NCBI GenBank assembly: GCA_030605835.1
Contig: JAUWHO010000045.1
Coordinates: 1 to 64,000, forward strand
Reading direction: 5' to 3'
Source: Candidatus Zixiibacteriota bacterium
GTDB taxonomy: Bacteria > Zixibacteria > MSB-5A5 > DG-27
Length of the DNA stretch: 64,000 nucleotides
Position numbers and translations under genes: made by a program. The notes beneath the pieces were generated by a model. That model ran no database searches. It had not been told where the DNA came from and saw nothing but the letters and a program-made list of their open reading frames with translations. This document shows, piece after piece, positions 53,016-62,687 of this stretch; positions within the stretch are counted from its first letter, which is position 1, and every line of letters begins with the position of its first letter.

Positions 53016-56000
53016 TCACCCAGCAGTCAGTCTTTTCAAAATATCCCAGACCTCTGAGACCTTCTTCCCCTCCTCCGTCTTGATGAGCGAGATGACCATC
53101 CCGAATCTCGCTCCGGAGACAAACTCCACCGGCTGCCTCAGTTTGCTCAGGAAGAATTGAACCCGCTCCTTAGTGATCTTCGCCTGGGGATGAAACTGCA
53201 GTGTCAACTTCTCCTCTCTGGAGGTGATCCTCTCCAGCTTCAACTTGGTTCCCAGCATTTTGATCTCCGCCAGCCGGAAAAGCTGCCCCATCTGCGGAGG
53301 GGGTTTGCCGAAGCGGTCCGAGAGTTCGGAGCGGAGCTCTTCAGTATCCTTGTCGGTTTTCGCCTCCGCCAGCATCTGGTAAACCTGAACGCGGTGAGGC
53401 TTCTCTGAGATGTAGTCTTCCGGCAGATATATTTCAGAGTCCAGGTCAACTCTTATGGGGAGCTCCCTTTCCAGAGGCTGCCCCCGGAGCTCTGATACCG
53501 CCTCCTCCAATAGCTTGGTGTAAAGATCGAAGCCCACCTCCTCGATGAATCCGTGTTGTTGAGCTCCGAGGAGATTTCCGGCACCTCGGATTTCCAGATC
53601 TCGCAGCGCCAGATGGAATCCGGAGCCCAGCTCCGTGAACTCCTCTATGGCCTTCAAGCGTTTGCGGGCGGTGGGGGAGAGGAATCTGGGGGCAGGGACC
53701 AGAAGGTAGGCGTGAGCCTTGAGGCTGGAACGTCCCACCCGTCCCCTCAGCTGATAGAGCTGAGCCAGCCCCAGCTTGTCGGCGCGCGCCACGATAATGG
53801 TGTTGACGGTGGGGATGTCCAGCCCGGACTCGATGATGGTGGTGGACAGCAAGACCTGATAGCGACCCTCCAGAAAGTCCAGCATGATCCTCTCCAATCT
53901 CGACTCCGGCATCTGACCGTGGGCGACGGCGATATTCACCTCCGGCAATAGATTCTGGAGGTAGCGATGAACCGCCATGATAGACTGCACCCGGTTGTGA
54001 ACGAAATATATCTGACCGCCGCGGGAAAGCTCTCCCTTTATCGCCTCCACTATTACCTGGGGCGAGAATTTCGCAAGCTGAGTGTGTATCGGTAGACGGT
54101 CTTTGGGAGGGGTGTCTATCACCGAGGTATCTTTCGCGCCATAGAGGGAGAGCTGCATGGTGCGGGGGATGGGGGTGGCGGTCAGGGTGAGGACGTCAAC
54201 CAGAGTCCGCCACCTTTTCAACTTTTCCTTGTGTTTGACCCCGAAACGCTGTTCCTCGTCGATTATCACTAACCCTAAATCCTTGAACTCCACGTCTTTG
54301 CTCAAGAGGCGGTGGGTGCCGATGACGATGTCGCAACGACCGCTCTTCACCTCCTCTAAGATCTGTTTCTGCTCCCCTCTTTTTTTGAATCGCGACAGCA
54401 TCTCGATTTTGACCGGAAAGGCGGCCAATCTCTCTCTGAAGGTGTGGTAGTGTTGTTGCGCCAGAATTGTGGTGGGAACCAACAACGCCACCTGCTTGCC
54501 GTTGTCGACGGCCTTGAAGGCGGCCCGGATGGCCACCTCGGTCTTTCCGTAGCCGACATCGCCGCAGATTAGACGATCCATCGGGTAAGGAGCCTCCATG
54601 TCTCTCTTGACCTCCTCGATGGCCTTCATCTGGTCGGGAGTTTCCTCGTAGACGAAGGAGGCCTCCAGCTCCCTCTGCCAGGGGGTGTCGGCAGCACTGG
54701 CGAAGCCTGGATGGGCAATCCTCTGGGCGTAGATCTTTATCAGGCCCACGGCCATATCCATTATGGCTTTCTTGGCCCGGGTCTTGATTTTCTGCCAGCC
54801 CGGGCCCCCCAGCTTGGTGAGCTTAGGATGTCCCTCCCTGCCGGCATATTTCTGCACCCGGTTGAACTGCTCGATGGGGACGTAGAGCTTATCATTCCCC
54901 TGATAGACTATCAAGAGGCAATCGCGTTTTCTGTCCTCGATGGTGATGGTCTCCAGCCCCAGGTATTTCCCGATCCCGAAATCGATATGGACGATGTAGT
55001 CCCCCTCCCTAAGGCTGGTGTAGCTCTGCAGGGCGATCCCCTCCTTAAACCTCCGGCGTCTCTCCCGGATTCGGTGGCGGGGGAAGATCTGGTGGTCGGT
55101 CAAAACCGCCAGTCTGGCCTCCGGAAAGATGAACCCCCCTTCAAGTTCTGCCACCGGAAGGTTTACTCTTACGGAGAACTGGTCTAAAAGCTCCCCGATG
55201 CGCTCTCTCTGACCGGCGTTGGCGCAGCACACGAAAACCTCCATGCCCTCCGATAGATAATCCTCCAGCCTCTTTTTGAATTGGCCCAAACTGGAGTCGC
55301 TCGGTTGCGGATGAGTCTCTATTCTGATGGCATCCCCTTTCAGAGCGAGGTCTTCCAGATCGAGTCGCTGATAGCTGTCAATAGTCTCCCAGAGGGAGTT
55401 CCCCTCCGAACCGGAGTCGCCTTCTGCGGGGAGGAAGTAGCTCATCTTAAGAGGCGGGAGGGGACCGTATTTCTCAACCATATCAGAACGGGCACTGCTG
55501 GCGAGCTGGATAAAATCTTTTAGCCCCGAGGCTAAAAGCTCCGCCTCCGCGGTCACCACGATGGTGTCTTTCGGGAGATAATCGAAGATGGTGGCTTGAG
55601 GAATTCCCAAAAACGGCGCGAACCATTCCAATCCCTCGAAACCTCTCTCATCTTGGAGCAGCTCTTTGGATTCCGGGGACAAGATCTCGGGGGAGGATTT
55701 TAGCTTTCTTGAAAGCTCACTTCGGTCGATCAAAAATTCCCTCTGGGGCCAAAGGCTGAATTCAGAAAGCCTTCTTTTTGACCTCTGGGTGTTGATGGAG
55801 AAGAGGCGCAGCGATTCCACCGCCTCCCCCCAGAACTCGATTCTTATCGGGTATTCGCTGGAGTTGGGGAAAAAGTCGATTATCCCCCCCCGGACCGCAA
55901 AATCGCCGACCTCCTCAACGAGGGGGACGCGGTTGAAATTCAGCCTGGCCAATTTCGCAGCCAAGTCCTCGTGGCCGAAATCGATCCCCTCTCTCAACAT

Positions 56001-56426
56001 AATTGAGCTGGCCTCCAGCACCTCGGGGGTGATGGTCTTCTCGATGACTGCCTTCAGGGTGGTGACCACAAGTAGCGGGTTGGCTCGGCGGAGTTGACCC
56101 AGACATTCCAATCTGCCTCCGGAGTTCTCAGGATAGGGAGTTTTCAGCTCGTAAGGCTCAATCCCCCAGGAGGGGAAAAGACTGACCCCCTTCTCTCCGG
56201 AAAGGGACCTCAAGTCTCCGAAGAGACCGTTTGCCGACTCATCGGAGTCTGTGATGACGATTAGCGACCGTCGGAGGGAGTTGAAAAGGTGAGCAATCAG
56301 GAGTGACCTGGAGGAGGCCTCCAACCCGGAGACCTGGATGGTTTTTTCTCCCTCCTTCAGGGAACTCAATATCCTTCGCAAGGAGGGAGTGCGGTTAAGA
56401 GCCTGGAACAGTTTCGAGAGCGACAT
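53016..56426 (-). CDS. mfd: Transcription-repair coupling factor Mfd
   Basis: About 1136 residues from the ATG at 56426 (MSLSKLFQAL); an in-frame TTG at 56444 would add six residues. The N-terminal UvrB-like module (residues ~30-330) recruits UvrA. The RNA-polymerase-interacting domain (LREGDYIVHIDFGIGKYLGLETI...YVPIEQFNRVQKYAG) precedes the SF2 translocase, with Walker A GDVGYGKTEVA, DEEQ box VIIDEEQRFGVKHKE, motif III TLTATPIPRTM and motif VI QLRGRVGRS, then the C-terminal TRCF domain. Mfd removes stalled RNA polymerase at DNA lesions and hands over to UvrABC. It lies downstream of a methyltransferase gene, separated by a hairpin. Confidence 0.97.
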   Translation of the reverse strand: MSLSKLFQALNRTPSLRRILSSLKEGEKTIQVSGLEASSRSLLIAHLFNSLRRSLIVITDSDESANGLFGDLRSLSGEKGVSLFPSWGIEPYELKTPYPENSGGRLECLGQLRRANPLLVVTTLKAVIEKTITPEVLEASSIMLREGIDFGHEDLAAKLARLNFNRVPLVEEVGDFAVRGGIIDFFPNSSEYPIRIEFWGEAVESLRLFSINTQRSKRRLSEFSLWPQREFLIDRSELSRKLKSSPEILSPESKELLQDERGFEGLEWFAPFLGIPQATIFDYLPKDTIVVTAEAELLASGLKDFIQLASSARSDMVEKYGPLPPLKMSYFLPAEGDSGSEGNSLWETIDSYQRLDLEDLALKGDAIRIETHPQPSDSSLGQFKKRLEDYLSEGMEVFVCCANAGQRERIGELLDQFSVRVNLPVAELEGGFIFPEARLAVLTDHQIFPRHRIRERRRRFKEGIALQSYTSLREGDYIVHIDFGIGKYLGLETITIEDRKRDCLLIVYQGNDKLYVPIEQFNRVQKYAGREGHPKLTKLGGPGWQKIKTRAKKAIMDMAVGLIKIYAQRIAHPGFASAADTPWQRELEASFVYEETPDQMKAIEEVKRDMEAPYPMDRLICGDVGYGKTEVAIRAAFKAVDNGKQVALLVPTTILAQQHYHTFRERLAAFPVKIEMLSRFKKRGEQKQILEEVKSGRCDIVIGTHRLLSKDVEFKDLGLVIIDEEQRFGVKHKEKLKRWRTLVDVLTLTATPIPRTMQLSLYGAKDTSVIDTPPKDRLPIHTQLAKFSPQVIVEAIKGELSRGGQIYFVHNRVQSIMAVHRYLQNLLPEVNIAVAHGQMPESRLERIMLDFLEGRYQVLLSTTIIESGLDIPTVNTIIVARADKLGLAQLYQLRGRVGRSSLKAHAYLLVPAPRFLSPTARKRLKAIEEFTELGSGFHLALRDLEIRGAGNLLGAQQHGFIEEVGFDLYTKLLEEAVSELRGQPLERELPIRVDLDSEIYLPEDYISEKPHRVQVYQMLAEAKTDKDTEELRSELSDRFGKPPPQMGQLFRLAEIKMLGTKLKLERITSREEKLTLQFHPQAKITKERVQFFLSKLRQPVEFVSGARFGMVISLIKTEEGKKVSEVWDILKRLTAG

Positions 56427-56445
56427 GGAAAAGAGAAACAGCAAA

Positions 56446-56514
56446 ACCCCAGAGTTGAAAAACCCTGGGTTCGGTCCTTTTTCGATTTTCGCCTCTCGGG
56501 AACGGAGTCCCGAG
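56446..56514 (-). terminator. Two hairpins between methyltransferase and mfd
   Basis: CTCGGGA/TCCCGAG (56495-56501, 56508-56514) just after the methyltransferase stop, and ACCCAG/CTGGG-T type (56446-56470) just before mfd. On the minus strand the second is followed by GTTTTGC. These may terminate most methyltransferase transcripts or act as an mfd leader structure. Confidence 0.4.
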
Positions 56515-56520
56515 GGAGCC

Positions 56521-57291
56521 CTACGATTCCCTTTTGGCCTTAGTTTTTGCCCTCTCCCTGGGCTTATTGGCCATTATGATCATTCGGGGGGAGTCGGCGC
56601 TGTATTGACCCAGTTTGAAATCCCCGAACACCGCTTCCAGGTAAAGATTCGCTTTCCTGAGCATCTCAAGTAGCTCCACTAAGGTGTAAAGCCTCAGGGA
56701 GAAGTTGGATTTCTTGCTCTCATGGTCGTCGTGGATGAGAGTGCGGTTCACCTCCAATACCCCTCTGAAGAAGTCAAACAACATTTCCTCCAGCAGGATA
56801 AAGTCGGTCTGTTTCGACCACCTTTTCGGCTGCCAGTTTTTAAGGAGATGCTCGCGGTTGAGGACGTCCATCAGGAAGACCCCGCCGGGCTTCAAGGCTT
56901 TGAAGACTTCGCTTAGAACCTTCTGGTTGTCCTCTTCCTGCTCGAAGTATCCGAAGGCGGTAAACATACTTATGACGGCGTCGAACTCGTCCTCGAAGGG
57001 GAGCTGGCGGGTATCGCCGTGGATCAGTCTCAAGGTAACCCCGGACTCCTCGGCGGCCTGAGCGGCTCTCTGGAGGAGATGTTCGGAGAAATCGAAGCCG
57101 GTGATCTGGAAATCCTTCTTCGCCAGGGGGATGGCGTGACGTCCGTGGCCACAACAGAGGTCGAGGATCTTCGATTTCGGCTTCAGCTCCGTCATCTGGA
57201 GAATGGCCTCAACCTCGAGAGGTGCCTCCTCGTCGAGATGAGGTTCAATGGCGAGGTAGTCTTCGTTGAACAGCTTTTTCCACCAGGGCAT
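56521..57291 (-). CDS. Class I SAM-dependent methyltransferase
   Basis: 256 residues. SAM motif I ILDLCCGHGRHAIPLAKK, motif II ITGFDFSEHLLQRA, then INGD-like LIHGDTRQLPFEDEFDAVISMFTAFGYF and LKPGGVFLMDVLNRE, typical of the methyltransferase-25/11 families. The C-terminal part (FSLRLYTLVELLEMLRKANLYLEAVFGDF) is also conserved in this group. Acceptor unknown. A Lys/Arg-rich tail (KPRERAKTKAKRES) ends the protein. Confidence 0.88.
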   Translation of the reverse strand: MPWWKKLFNEDYLAIEPHLDEEAPLEVEAILQMTELKPKSKILDLCCGHGRHAIPLAKKDFQITGFDFSEHLLQRAAQAAEESGVTLRLIHGDTRQLPFEDEFDAVISMFTAFGYFEQEEDNQKVLSEVFKALKPGGVFLMDVLNREHLLKNWQPKRWSKQTDFILLEEMLFDFFRGVLEVNRTLIHDDHESKKSNFSLRLYTLVELLEMLRKANLYLEAVFGDFKLGQYSADSPRMIIMANKPRERAKTKAKRES

Positions 57292-57462
57292 CGTATCCGC
57301 CAGCAGTCTTTTTTGAGATAATCGTCAAATATCCCGCTTTCATTAATATGTTCCCAGCTTCAACCAATTGCAAGGCTTTTTGCTCGATTGTCGTCCGGAT
57401 CGGAGTGACCAGACCGCTGTTGCTATCGAGACAGACTCTTCAGAGGTGCTGAGGGTGCAGTT

Positions 57463-57783
57463 CTATTCCCCCTCCACCACCACCGCGGTCCCGTATGCCA
57501 AAAGCTCTGCGGCCCCCTGCATGAGCATGGAGGTTGCAAAGCGCAGGGTGACGATGGCGTTGGCGCCCCTCTTTTCGGCCTCGGCGACCATGCGGTCTAA
57601 AGCCTGTTCCCTCGCCTCCGCCAACATCTTGGTGTAATCGACAACCTCCCCGCCAACCACATTCCTCAGTGCCGCCAAGAGATCCCGCCCGAGGTGGCGG
57701 GCACGAATGGTGTTCCCCTTAACCAGCCCCAGAGTCTCAACGATTCTTTTGCCAGCTACAGTATCAGAGGTGGTTATTATCAT
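57463..57783 (-). CDS. YbjQ family (UPF0145) protein
   Basis: 106 residues. MIITTSDTVAGKRIVETLGLVKGNTIRARHLGRD and EAEKRGANAIVTLRFATS...LLAYGTAVVVE match the YbjQ/UPF0145 heavy-metal-binding-like family, which forms pentamers; biochemical role unknown. Its start overlaps the anti-sigma stop by 4 bp (ATGA), placing it in the ECF sigma operon. Confidence 0.92.
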   Translation of the reverse strand: MIITTSDTVAGKRIVETLGLVKGNTIRARHLGRDLLAALRNVVGGEVVDYTKMLAEAREQALDRMVAEAEKRGANAIVTLRFATSMLMQGAAELLAYGTAVVVEGE

Positions 57784-58226
57784 CTCTGGACCTCCTTATA
57801 TCTGTCGCGCCGGTAGGCGAAGATTCTCTCACGGATAACGGATACCAACAGAATGATGAAACCGAGTCCCAAGGTGCTCACTCCGATTTTGACCAGAAGC
57901 GAAACTTCCGGATCGGCGAGGAACTGCGAAAGGGACTCATACAGCCCGAAGCTGATCAAGATAATTGCCCCCGCGGAGAGGAGAATCCAGCCCAGACTGC
58001 GTTCGACCCGTCTGTAAATGCTCTTCCAGTATCCAGCCCAGACCTCCTCCGACAGATCTTTGAACCTCACCGAATCGGTCACCTCCTTCAATCTCAAAAG
58101 CTCTTCGTGTTTTCTGCGACATTTCTCACAGACCCGAAGATGTCCTCTCAGCATCTGCTCCTGAGAGGTATCAAGCTCCCGGTCCAACAGGCCGCTTATC
58201 AGAAATTCGAACTTCTCACATCCCAT
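57780..58226 (-). CDS. Anti-sigma factor with zinc-finger (ZAS) domain
   Basis: 148 residues. The N-terminal zinc anti-sigma motif is H29-xxx-C33-xx-C36 (HLRVCEKC), with C3 as a possible fourth ligand. Two hydrophobic segments (~78-98 and ~111-132) anchor it in the membrane, unlike the single pass of many RsiW-type factors. It should sequester the sigma factor encoded 6 bp upstream until an envelope signal releases it. Confidence 0.88.
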   Translation of the reverse strand: MGCEKFEFLISGLLDRELDTSQEQMLRGHLRVCEKCRRKHEELLRLKEVTDSVRFKDLSEEVWAGYWKSIYRRVERSLGWILLSAGAIILISFGLYESLSQFLADPEVSLLVKIGVSTLGLGFIILLVSVIRERIFAYRRDRYKEVQR

Positions 58227-58232
58227 AGCCGC

Positions 58233-58797
58233 TCAGATCAGATCTTTCAACTCCTCCTTCAACTTCATCCGGGCATAGTAGAGCCTTGACATCACGCTTC
58301 CGAGAGGAATCTGGAGAATCTCGGAGATCTCCCTATACGAGAAACATCGAAAGTGTCTCAGGATTATTATCTCCTTGAAATCTGGTGGGAGATTGCTCAA
58401 CCCCTCCCAGAGCTTCTTTTTCAGCTCCTTTTGCTCATAGATGGTTGCGGGGTCAAGCTTTGAGGTTGTCAACTCAAATGGGACCTCCTCCAGACTGACC
58501 TCGTATTTCCTGCGGACTCTCCGTTTCTCCAGGTTAGTTAGGCAAAGATTGGACAGAATCTTATAGAACCAGGTGAAGAATCTGAAATCGGGCTTGTATC
58601 TGTGTATGGCTTTGTAAGCTCTCACGAAGGCTTCCTGGGAGAGATCCAAGGCGGCCTCCCTGTTTCCCACAAAGCCGTAGGCGATGAAGTAGGCGTGGCC
58701 GTTTGTATTTCTCCACCAAAACCTCGAAAGCTCTCATCTCTCCACCCTTGGCCTGGAGGGCCAACTCTTCGTCTGTGCGAGAACTCACCTCGCTCAT
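58233..58797 (-). pseudogene. ECF-type RNA polymerase sigma factor, one frameshift
   Basis: Sigma-70 family of ~187 residues split over two frames. The 5' part (58797 to ~58703) reads MSEVSSRTDEELALQAKGGEMRAFEVLVEKYKR, the start of region 2. The 3' part (~58699 to 58233) continues GHAYFIAYGFVGNREAALDLSQEAFVRAYKAI, then region 4 LPPDFKEIIILRHFRCFSYREISEIL with PLGSVMSRLYYARMKLKEEL. The shift lies within about 58697-58705; dropping one base rejoins the frames. The downstream GTG at 58670 is internal and would lack region 2.1. It could be an assembly error or a real lesion that would leave the anti-sigma without a partner. Confidence 0.8.
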
Positions 58798-59210
58798 AGA
58801 TGCTTTACCGTTCTCTCCCGAAATTATTCAAATCTGGGGTAGTTGATAAATCTTCTCGGCTCAATTATCAAGACCTTTTTGCGATCTTCAAGGATTTGCG
58901 GCTCTGAGGTGACATGCTTCGGGGAACGCCCGATTTGCTCGCCTGACGAACACGCTCGCATAAGGCAAGGGGAAACAGAAGGACTGTTTCATCAAGAGGT
59001 GTGGGTGTTCTCCTTCCGGGTGTTGGGCTCCTCCAATTCTTCTCTTAGGTTTCTATATGGAGGAGAACTGCCTTTCAGGCCAACCAGTCACTGTAATCCT
59101 TTGCAGTTCAAAGGCTAGCGGATGATGAGAGACGGGCGTACAGCTGTGGCACTATCTTTGAGACTATGTTGAGGTCAAAGTCAAAGCTAACCCCAAGAGG
59201 AGGAGGTAAC
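58798..59210. other. Intergenic region between sigma operon and lipoprotein
   Basis: About 410 bp with no gene. A weak minus-strand promoter candidate for the sigma operon is TTGATA (58871-58866), 17 nt, TATCAA (58848-58843). An AGGAGGT ribosome-binding site for the lipoprotein lies at 59201-59207. None of the repeat families is evident. Confidence 0.5.
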
Positions 59211-59756
59211 ATGAGACTGAACAAGGCGGTCAAGTGGCTTATCCTTTTATCGTTGGTAACCATCGGCGGCTTCGTGTTTGTGGTCGGGTGCGGCAACAAT
59301 TCCACCCCCGTCGACTATCTATATGAGGGTGCCGAAGGCAACAAGCTACCACAATTTCTTGAGAAACCGGCGGACGCAACAGAAGTCTCGCAATACCTCG
59401 ACGCCGATGCGGATGGCGAGATCGAGTTTGAGTGCGACGGCGGCGAGCACGAATTCGTGGTGGCCGCTGGATCGATGCCCGCCAGCTGCACCATCTACAT
59501 TAGCGCCTGGACCAAATTGTACCAGGGCGACAAGGTTCTGAGATTGAACTTCGGGCCAGCAGGGTTGGAGTTTGATCCTTCCGCGCAGCTGGTGGTCGAT
59601 GTGGTTCCCATCTGGGAGAGCGAAAGCGAGCTGAAGCTCTACTGGTATGATCCCGACGATGGGGAATGGGAGTTACAGGAAGCAGCTGCGGTCGACGTCA
59701 ACGGCAAAGCCGGCTTCCACGTCGAGCACTTCTCCAAGTACGCGATCTCTCGTTAG
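59211..59756 (+). CDS. Predicted lipoprotein of unknown function
   Basis: 181 residues from the ATG at 59211, which follows AGGAGGT; an upstream in-frame start at 59166 has no such support. The signal ends in a lipobox V-V-G-C27, so the mature protein starts CGNNSTP and is lipid-anchored. The rest is acidic and beta-rich (EIEFECDGGEHEFVVAAGSMPASCTIYISAWTKLY; LYWYDPDDGEWEL) and ends GFHVEHFSKYAISR. The HFSKY(A/G) ending is seen in secreted beta-sandwich (ZU5-like) domains of uncultured bacteria. Binding partner unknown. Confidence 0.75.
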   Translation: MRLNKAVKWLILLSLVTIGGFVFVVGCGNNSTPVDYLYEGAEGNKLPQFLEKPADATEVSQYLDADADGEIEFECDGGEHEFVVAAGSMPASCTIYISAWTKLYQGDKVLRLNFGPAGLEFDPSAQLVVDVVPIWESESELKLYWYDPDDGEWELQEAAAVDVNGKAGFHVEHFSKYAISR

Positions 59757-59780
59757 GGTTCAGAATGTGTGCGACGATGT

Positions 59781-59809
59781 GACAAAGCCCGCCGGAGGCG
59801 GGCTTTGTC
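59781..59809. terminator. Perfect 13-bp hairpin after the lipoprotein gene
   Basis: GACAAAGCCCGCC (59781-59793), loop GGA, GGCGGGCTTTGTC (59797-59809), 24 bp after the stop. It is strong and GC-rich with a T-rich distal arm; likely an intrinsic terminator. Confidence 0.65.
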
Positions 59810-59907
59810 GTTCATGGTTCATAGTTGATAGTCAATAGTCAATAGTCAATAGCTCGCAGACCACCATTCCGCCTGGTGATGGGCGTGATGACCTCAGGAG
59901 CAAGTGC

Positions 59908-60828
59908 CTATTTGTCCTTCCCAGTTTCCCGTTTCCTAGTTAGGTTCCACAGTTTGCTGCTTCGTATTGACGAATAGTTAACGATATAGATCCCCAGAAA
60001 AACTAAAGCGGTCCCCAGAAGTGTCCTGATATCGACTTTCTCACCGTAGGTCGCCCACCCCAAGAATAGAGCCACAACCGGGGTGGCAAAAGCGATAATG
60101 GCCAAGCGAGTGGCCTCCATTCTCCTCAACAGCCAGTAATACAAGCTGAAAGCGAGAGCGGAACCGACCAGGGACAGATACAGAAGCGATCCCACTGAGG
60201 AAGGGGTGAACCTCATAGCTCGTATGTCCTCAGTTAAGAATCCCAGTGAGAGTATAATAAGTGCCGCCAGAGTCATCTGCATGCTGGTCAGAACGATGGG
60301 AGAAAGCTCGGTGAGATGCCGCTTCACCAGGACTGCAGCGTAGCCGCTGGTGGCAGCACTGGCTACCAAGGCTACCATCCCCCAGAAGGCCAAGTCCGAG
60401 CCCAAGCCCAGTCTTTCGGAGAAGATCACCAGAACACCTGCGACCCCCAGGAACAATCCCATCCCCTTGGCGAGGGTGAATCGCTCCGCAGACAGAATCG
60501 AGTGAGCGAAGAGAGCCACAAAGAAAGGGTGGGTGGAAAACAGAACCGAGGCCAGACCGGAGGAGATATACTGTGCGCCCCAATAGACGAGAATATACGT
60601 CGCAACATACATGAAAATGGTGGTAACACATATGCGAAAGCACGTGGACAGATCTTTAGGGAAACGGGCCTTTTGCACTTTGGCGATCAAAAAGAGCACC
60701 AGGGCTGCGATGACGAAACGCAACCCCGCAGACAGAAAGGGTGGGAAATCCTCCAGTCCGATCTTTATCCCCAGCCAGGTGGAACCCCAGATGAGGCACA
60801 GAAGTGCCACCAGAAAGAAGTTCAGCAA
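59908..60828 (-). CDS. EamA/DMT family transporter
   Basis: 306 residues with ten hydrophobic segments in two repeats of five, the EamA layout. The first repeat begins LVALLCLIWGSTWLGIKIGLEDFPPFLSAGLRFVIAALVL; the second includes SSVGSLLYLSLVGSALAFSLYYWLLRRMEATRLAIIAFATPVVALFLGWATYGE. Members export amino acids, metabolites or drugs; the substrate is not predictable. A short GTCAATAGTCAATAGTC tract lies just downstream. Confidence 0.92.
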   Translation of the reverse strand: MLNFFLVALLCLIWGSTWLGIKIGLEDFPPFLSAGLRFVIAALVLFLIAKVQKARFPKDLSTCFRICVTTIFMYVATYILVYWGAQYISSGLASVLFSTHPFFVALFAHSILSAERFTLAKGMGLFLGVAGVLVIFSERLGLGSDLAFWGMVALVASAATSGYAAVLVKRHLTELSPIVLTSMQMTLAALIILSLGFLTEDIRAMRFTPSSVGSLLYLSLVGSALAFSLYYWLLRRMEATRLAIIAFATPVVALFLGWATYGEKVDIRTLLGTALVFLGIYIVNYSSIRSSKLWNLTRKRETGKDK

Positions 60829-61125
60829 ATCTCTATCCTTTTAAACCGAAAGTCTCTCAACTTGAGAGGCAAACTTAAGGATTTTGACCTCCGTGGTCAA
60901 CTCGAAACTCAAGGGAACGCTCTCAGAGGATTTGCCGGGCAGGAATGCCCGACCTATTTCTCTGCATAATTCTCCGCAGGGGTCCGAATCTATCCGATCG
61001 GGAAGAGATGGAGTTATCGGTTCGGATGCGCATGGGGATGTCGGATGTTCTTCAGAAAATGATATGAAAAAGCCCCGGGACAAGGCCCCGGGGCTTGGTG
61101 GTTACCTGCCAGAGACTGACTCGCA
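60829..61125. other. Gap between EamA transporter and icd
   Basis: Contains one copy of the GCCGGGCAGGAATGCCCGACC-type palindrome followed by TATTTC (about 60931-60961) and the icd terminator (61070-61096). No gene. Confidence 0.6.
61070..61096 (-). terminator. Rho-independent terminator of icd
   Basis: On the minus strand: AAGCCCCGGG (61096-61087), 7-nt loop, CCCGGGGCTT (61079-61070), then TTTC. It lies 30 bp after the icd stop. Confidence 0.8.
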
Positions 61126-62517
61126 TCAGGCGGCCATGTTCTTGATGATGTTGCTCGCAAACTGGGAGGTTGAGACTTTGGTCGCTCCCTTCATCTGGCG
61201 GTGGAGGTCGTAGGTGACAGTCTTCTTTACTATGGTCTTCTCAATGCCGTTTACGACCAGATTCGCGGCCTCCTTCCAGCCAAGATACTCGAGCATCAAC
61301 ACCGCCGAGAGGATCAGGGAGCCGGGGTTGACCATGTCTTTGCCCGCGTACTTGGGTGCGGTTCCGTGGGTGGCCTCGAAAAGCCCCACATAGTCGCCGA
61401 TGTTGGCGCCGGGCGCCATTCCCAGACCCCCCACCTGAGCCGCGCAGGCATCGGAGAGATAATCCCCGTTCAGATTGGGGGTGGCGAGGACGTCGTATTC
61501 ATCGGAACGAGTCAGAACCTGCTGGAACATGCTGTCGGCGATGCGGTCCTTGATCATAAGCTTTTTCTTCCACTTCCCGTTGCCGTGAGTCTTCCAGATT
61601 TCATCGAGGCAGTCCTTGACCTCTTTGACGATCGGCCTCTGCTTCCCTTTCGGGAGGCGATCAAATCCGGGCTCGATCATGCGGGCGTTGTCTTCGAGGC
61701 TCAGCTTGGGGTTGGCCTCTTTGTTGCCCACAATCCAGGACTCCCGCTCGGTGACAATCTGTCTCCGGAACTCCTTTTTGGCGAGCTCGTAGCCCCAGTC
61801 TCTGAAGGCGCCCTCGGTGTATTTCATTATGTTGCCCTTGTGTACCAGGGTGACGGATCTGCGTTTGTTGGTGAGGGCATACTGGATGGCTTTCCTGACC
61901 AGCCTCTTGGTGCCGGTTACCGAAATCGGTTTGATGCCGATACCGGAGTCAGTCCGGACTTTCGTTCCCATCCTCTGGTTTAAGAAGCTGATGACCTTTT
62001 TGACCTCCTTGCTGCCCTTGGGCCATTCGATTCCGGCGTAGACATCCTCAGTGTTCTCACGGTAGATGACGACATTCATTTTCTCGGGATGGGTGACCGG
62101 CGAGGGAACTCCCTGGAAGTATCTGACCGGACGGACGCAGGCATAAAGATTCAGAGTCTGTCTGAGGGTGACGTTCAGGGAGCGATAACCTCCTCCCACC
62201 GGCGTGGTGAGAGGTCCCTTCAGGGCGACGATGAAGCCTTTGATGGCGTTGAACGTGTCCTGAGGTAGGACTTCACGATAGATGTCCATGGCCTTGTCGC
62301 CGGCATAGATATCGAACCAGACGATTCTCTTTTTGCCACGATAGGCTTTTTCGACGGCGGCATCGACCACCCGGCGGCAGGCTCGCATGATGTCCGGCCC
62401 GATACCGTCACCTTCAATCACCGGGATTATGGGGTGATCCGGAATTCGCAGTTTGCCGTTTTTGACTGTTATGCGTTTGCCCTCTTTGGGGACAGTTAAT
62501 TTTTTGAATTTGACCAT
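61126..62517 (-). CDS. icd: NADP-dependent isocitrate dehydrogenase
   Basis: 463 residues, slightly longer than the ~416 of E. coli Icd, like the cyanobacterial-type long forms. Active-site blocks: [45 protein letters not shown] (with the regulatory-type Ser), [69 protein letters not shown] and [15 protein letters not shown], the last two with the usual NADP-specificity region. It catalyses oxidative decarboxylation of isocitrate to 2-oxoglutarate. GGAGG precedes the ATG, and a CRP/FNR-type palindrome lies 26 bp upstream. Confidence 0.96.
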   Translation of the reverse strand: MVKFKKLTVPKEGKRITVKNGKLRIPDHPIIPVIEGDGIGPDIMRACRRVVDAAVEKAYRGKKRIVWFDIYAGDKAMDIYREVLPQDTFNAIKGFIVALKGPLTTPVGGGYRSLNVTLRQTLNLYACVRPVRYFQGVPSPVTHPEKMNVVIYRENTEDVYAGIEWPKGSKEVKKVISFLNQRMGTKVRTDSGIGIKPISVTGTKRLVRKAIQYALTNKRRSVTLVHKGNIMKYTEGAFRDWGYELAKKEFRRQIVTERESWIVGNKEANPKLSLEDNARMIEPGFDRLPKGKQRPIVKEVKDCLDEIWKTHGNGKWKKKLMIKDRIADSMFQQVLTRSDEYDVLATPNLNGDYLSDACAAQVGGLGMAPGANIGDYVGLFEATHGTAPKYAGKDMVNPGSLILSAVLMLEYLGWKEAANLVVNGIEKTIVKKTVTYDLHRQMKGATKVSTSQFASNIIKNMAA

Positions 62518-62542
62518 CGGTCCTCCGCACGATATTTCAGTT

Positions 62543-62558
62543 TGTGATTCTTGTCACA
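62543..62558. promoter_or_regulatory. CRP/FNR-family-like palindrome upstream of icd
   Basis: TGTGA-TTCTTG-TCACA, an exact match to the TGTGA-N6-TCACA core. It is centred 33 bp upstream of the icd ATG, where a regulator would most likely repress. The regulator itself is not in the window. Confidence 0.5.
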
Positions 62559-62687
62559 TGCTAACAGGCCTATAATTAATGTCAAAGAGGTTCAAAAGGC
62601 AAGTGATTGTTGAGACCAGAGCCGCATTGGAGCTCCTTCATTTCGGGCTGCGGTCTAAGCCGCGCCAGAGGCGGACATCAGCCCGTT

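Noticed and set aside
60316-60969. A 217-codon frame opposite the EamA transporter
   Set aside because: It is a shadow of a multi-pass membrane protein gene, rich in Gln/Gly/His from antisense reading, with no start signal.
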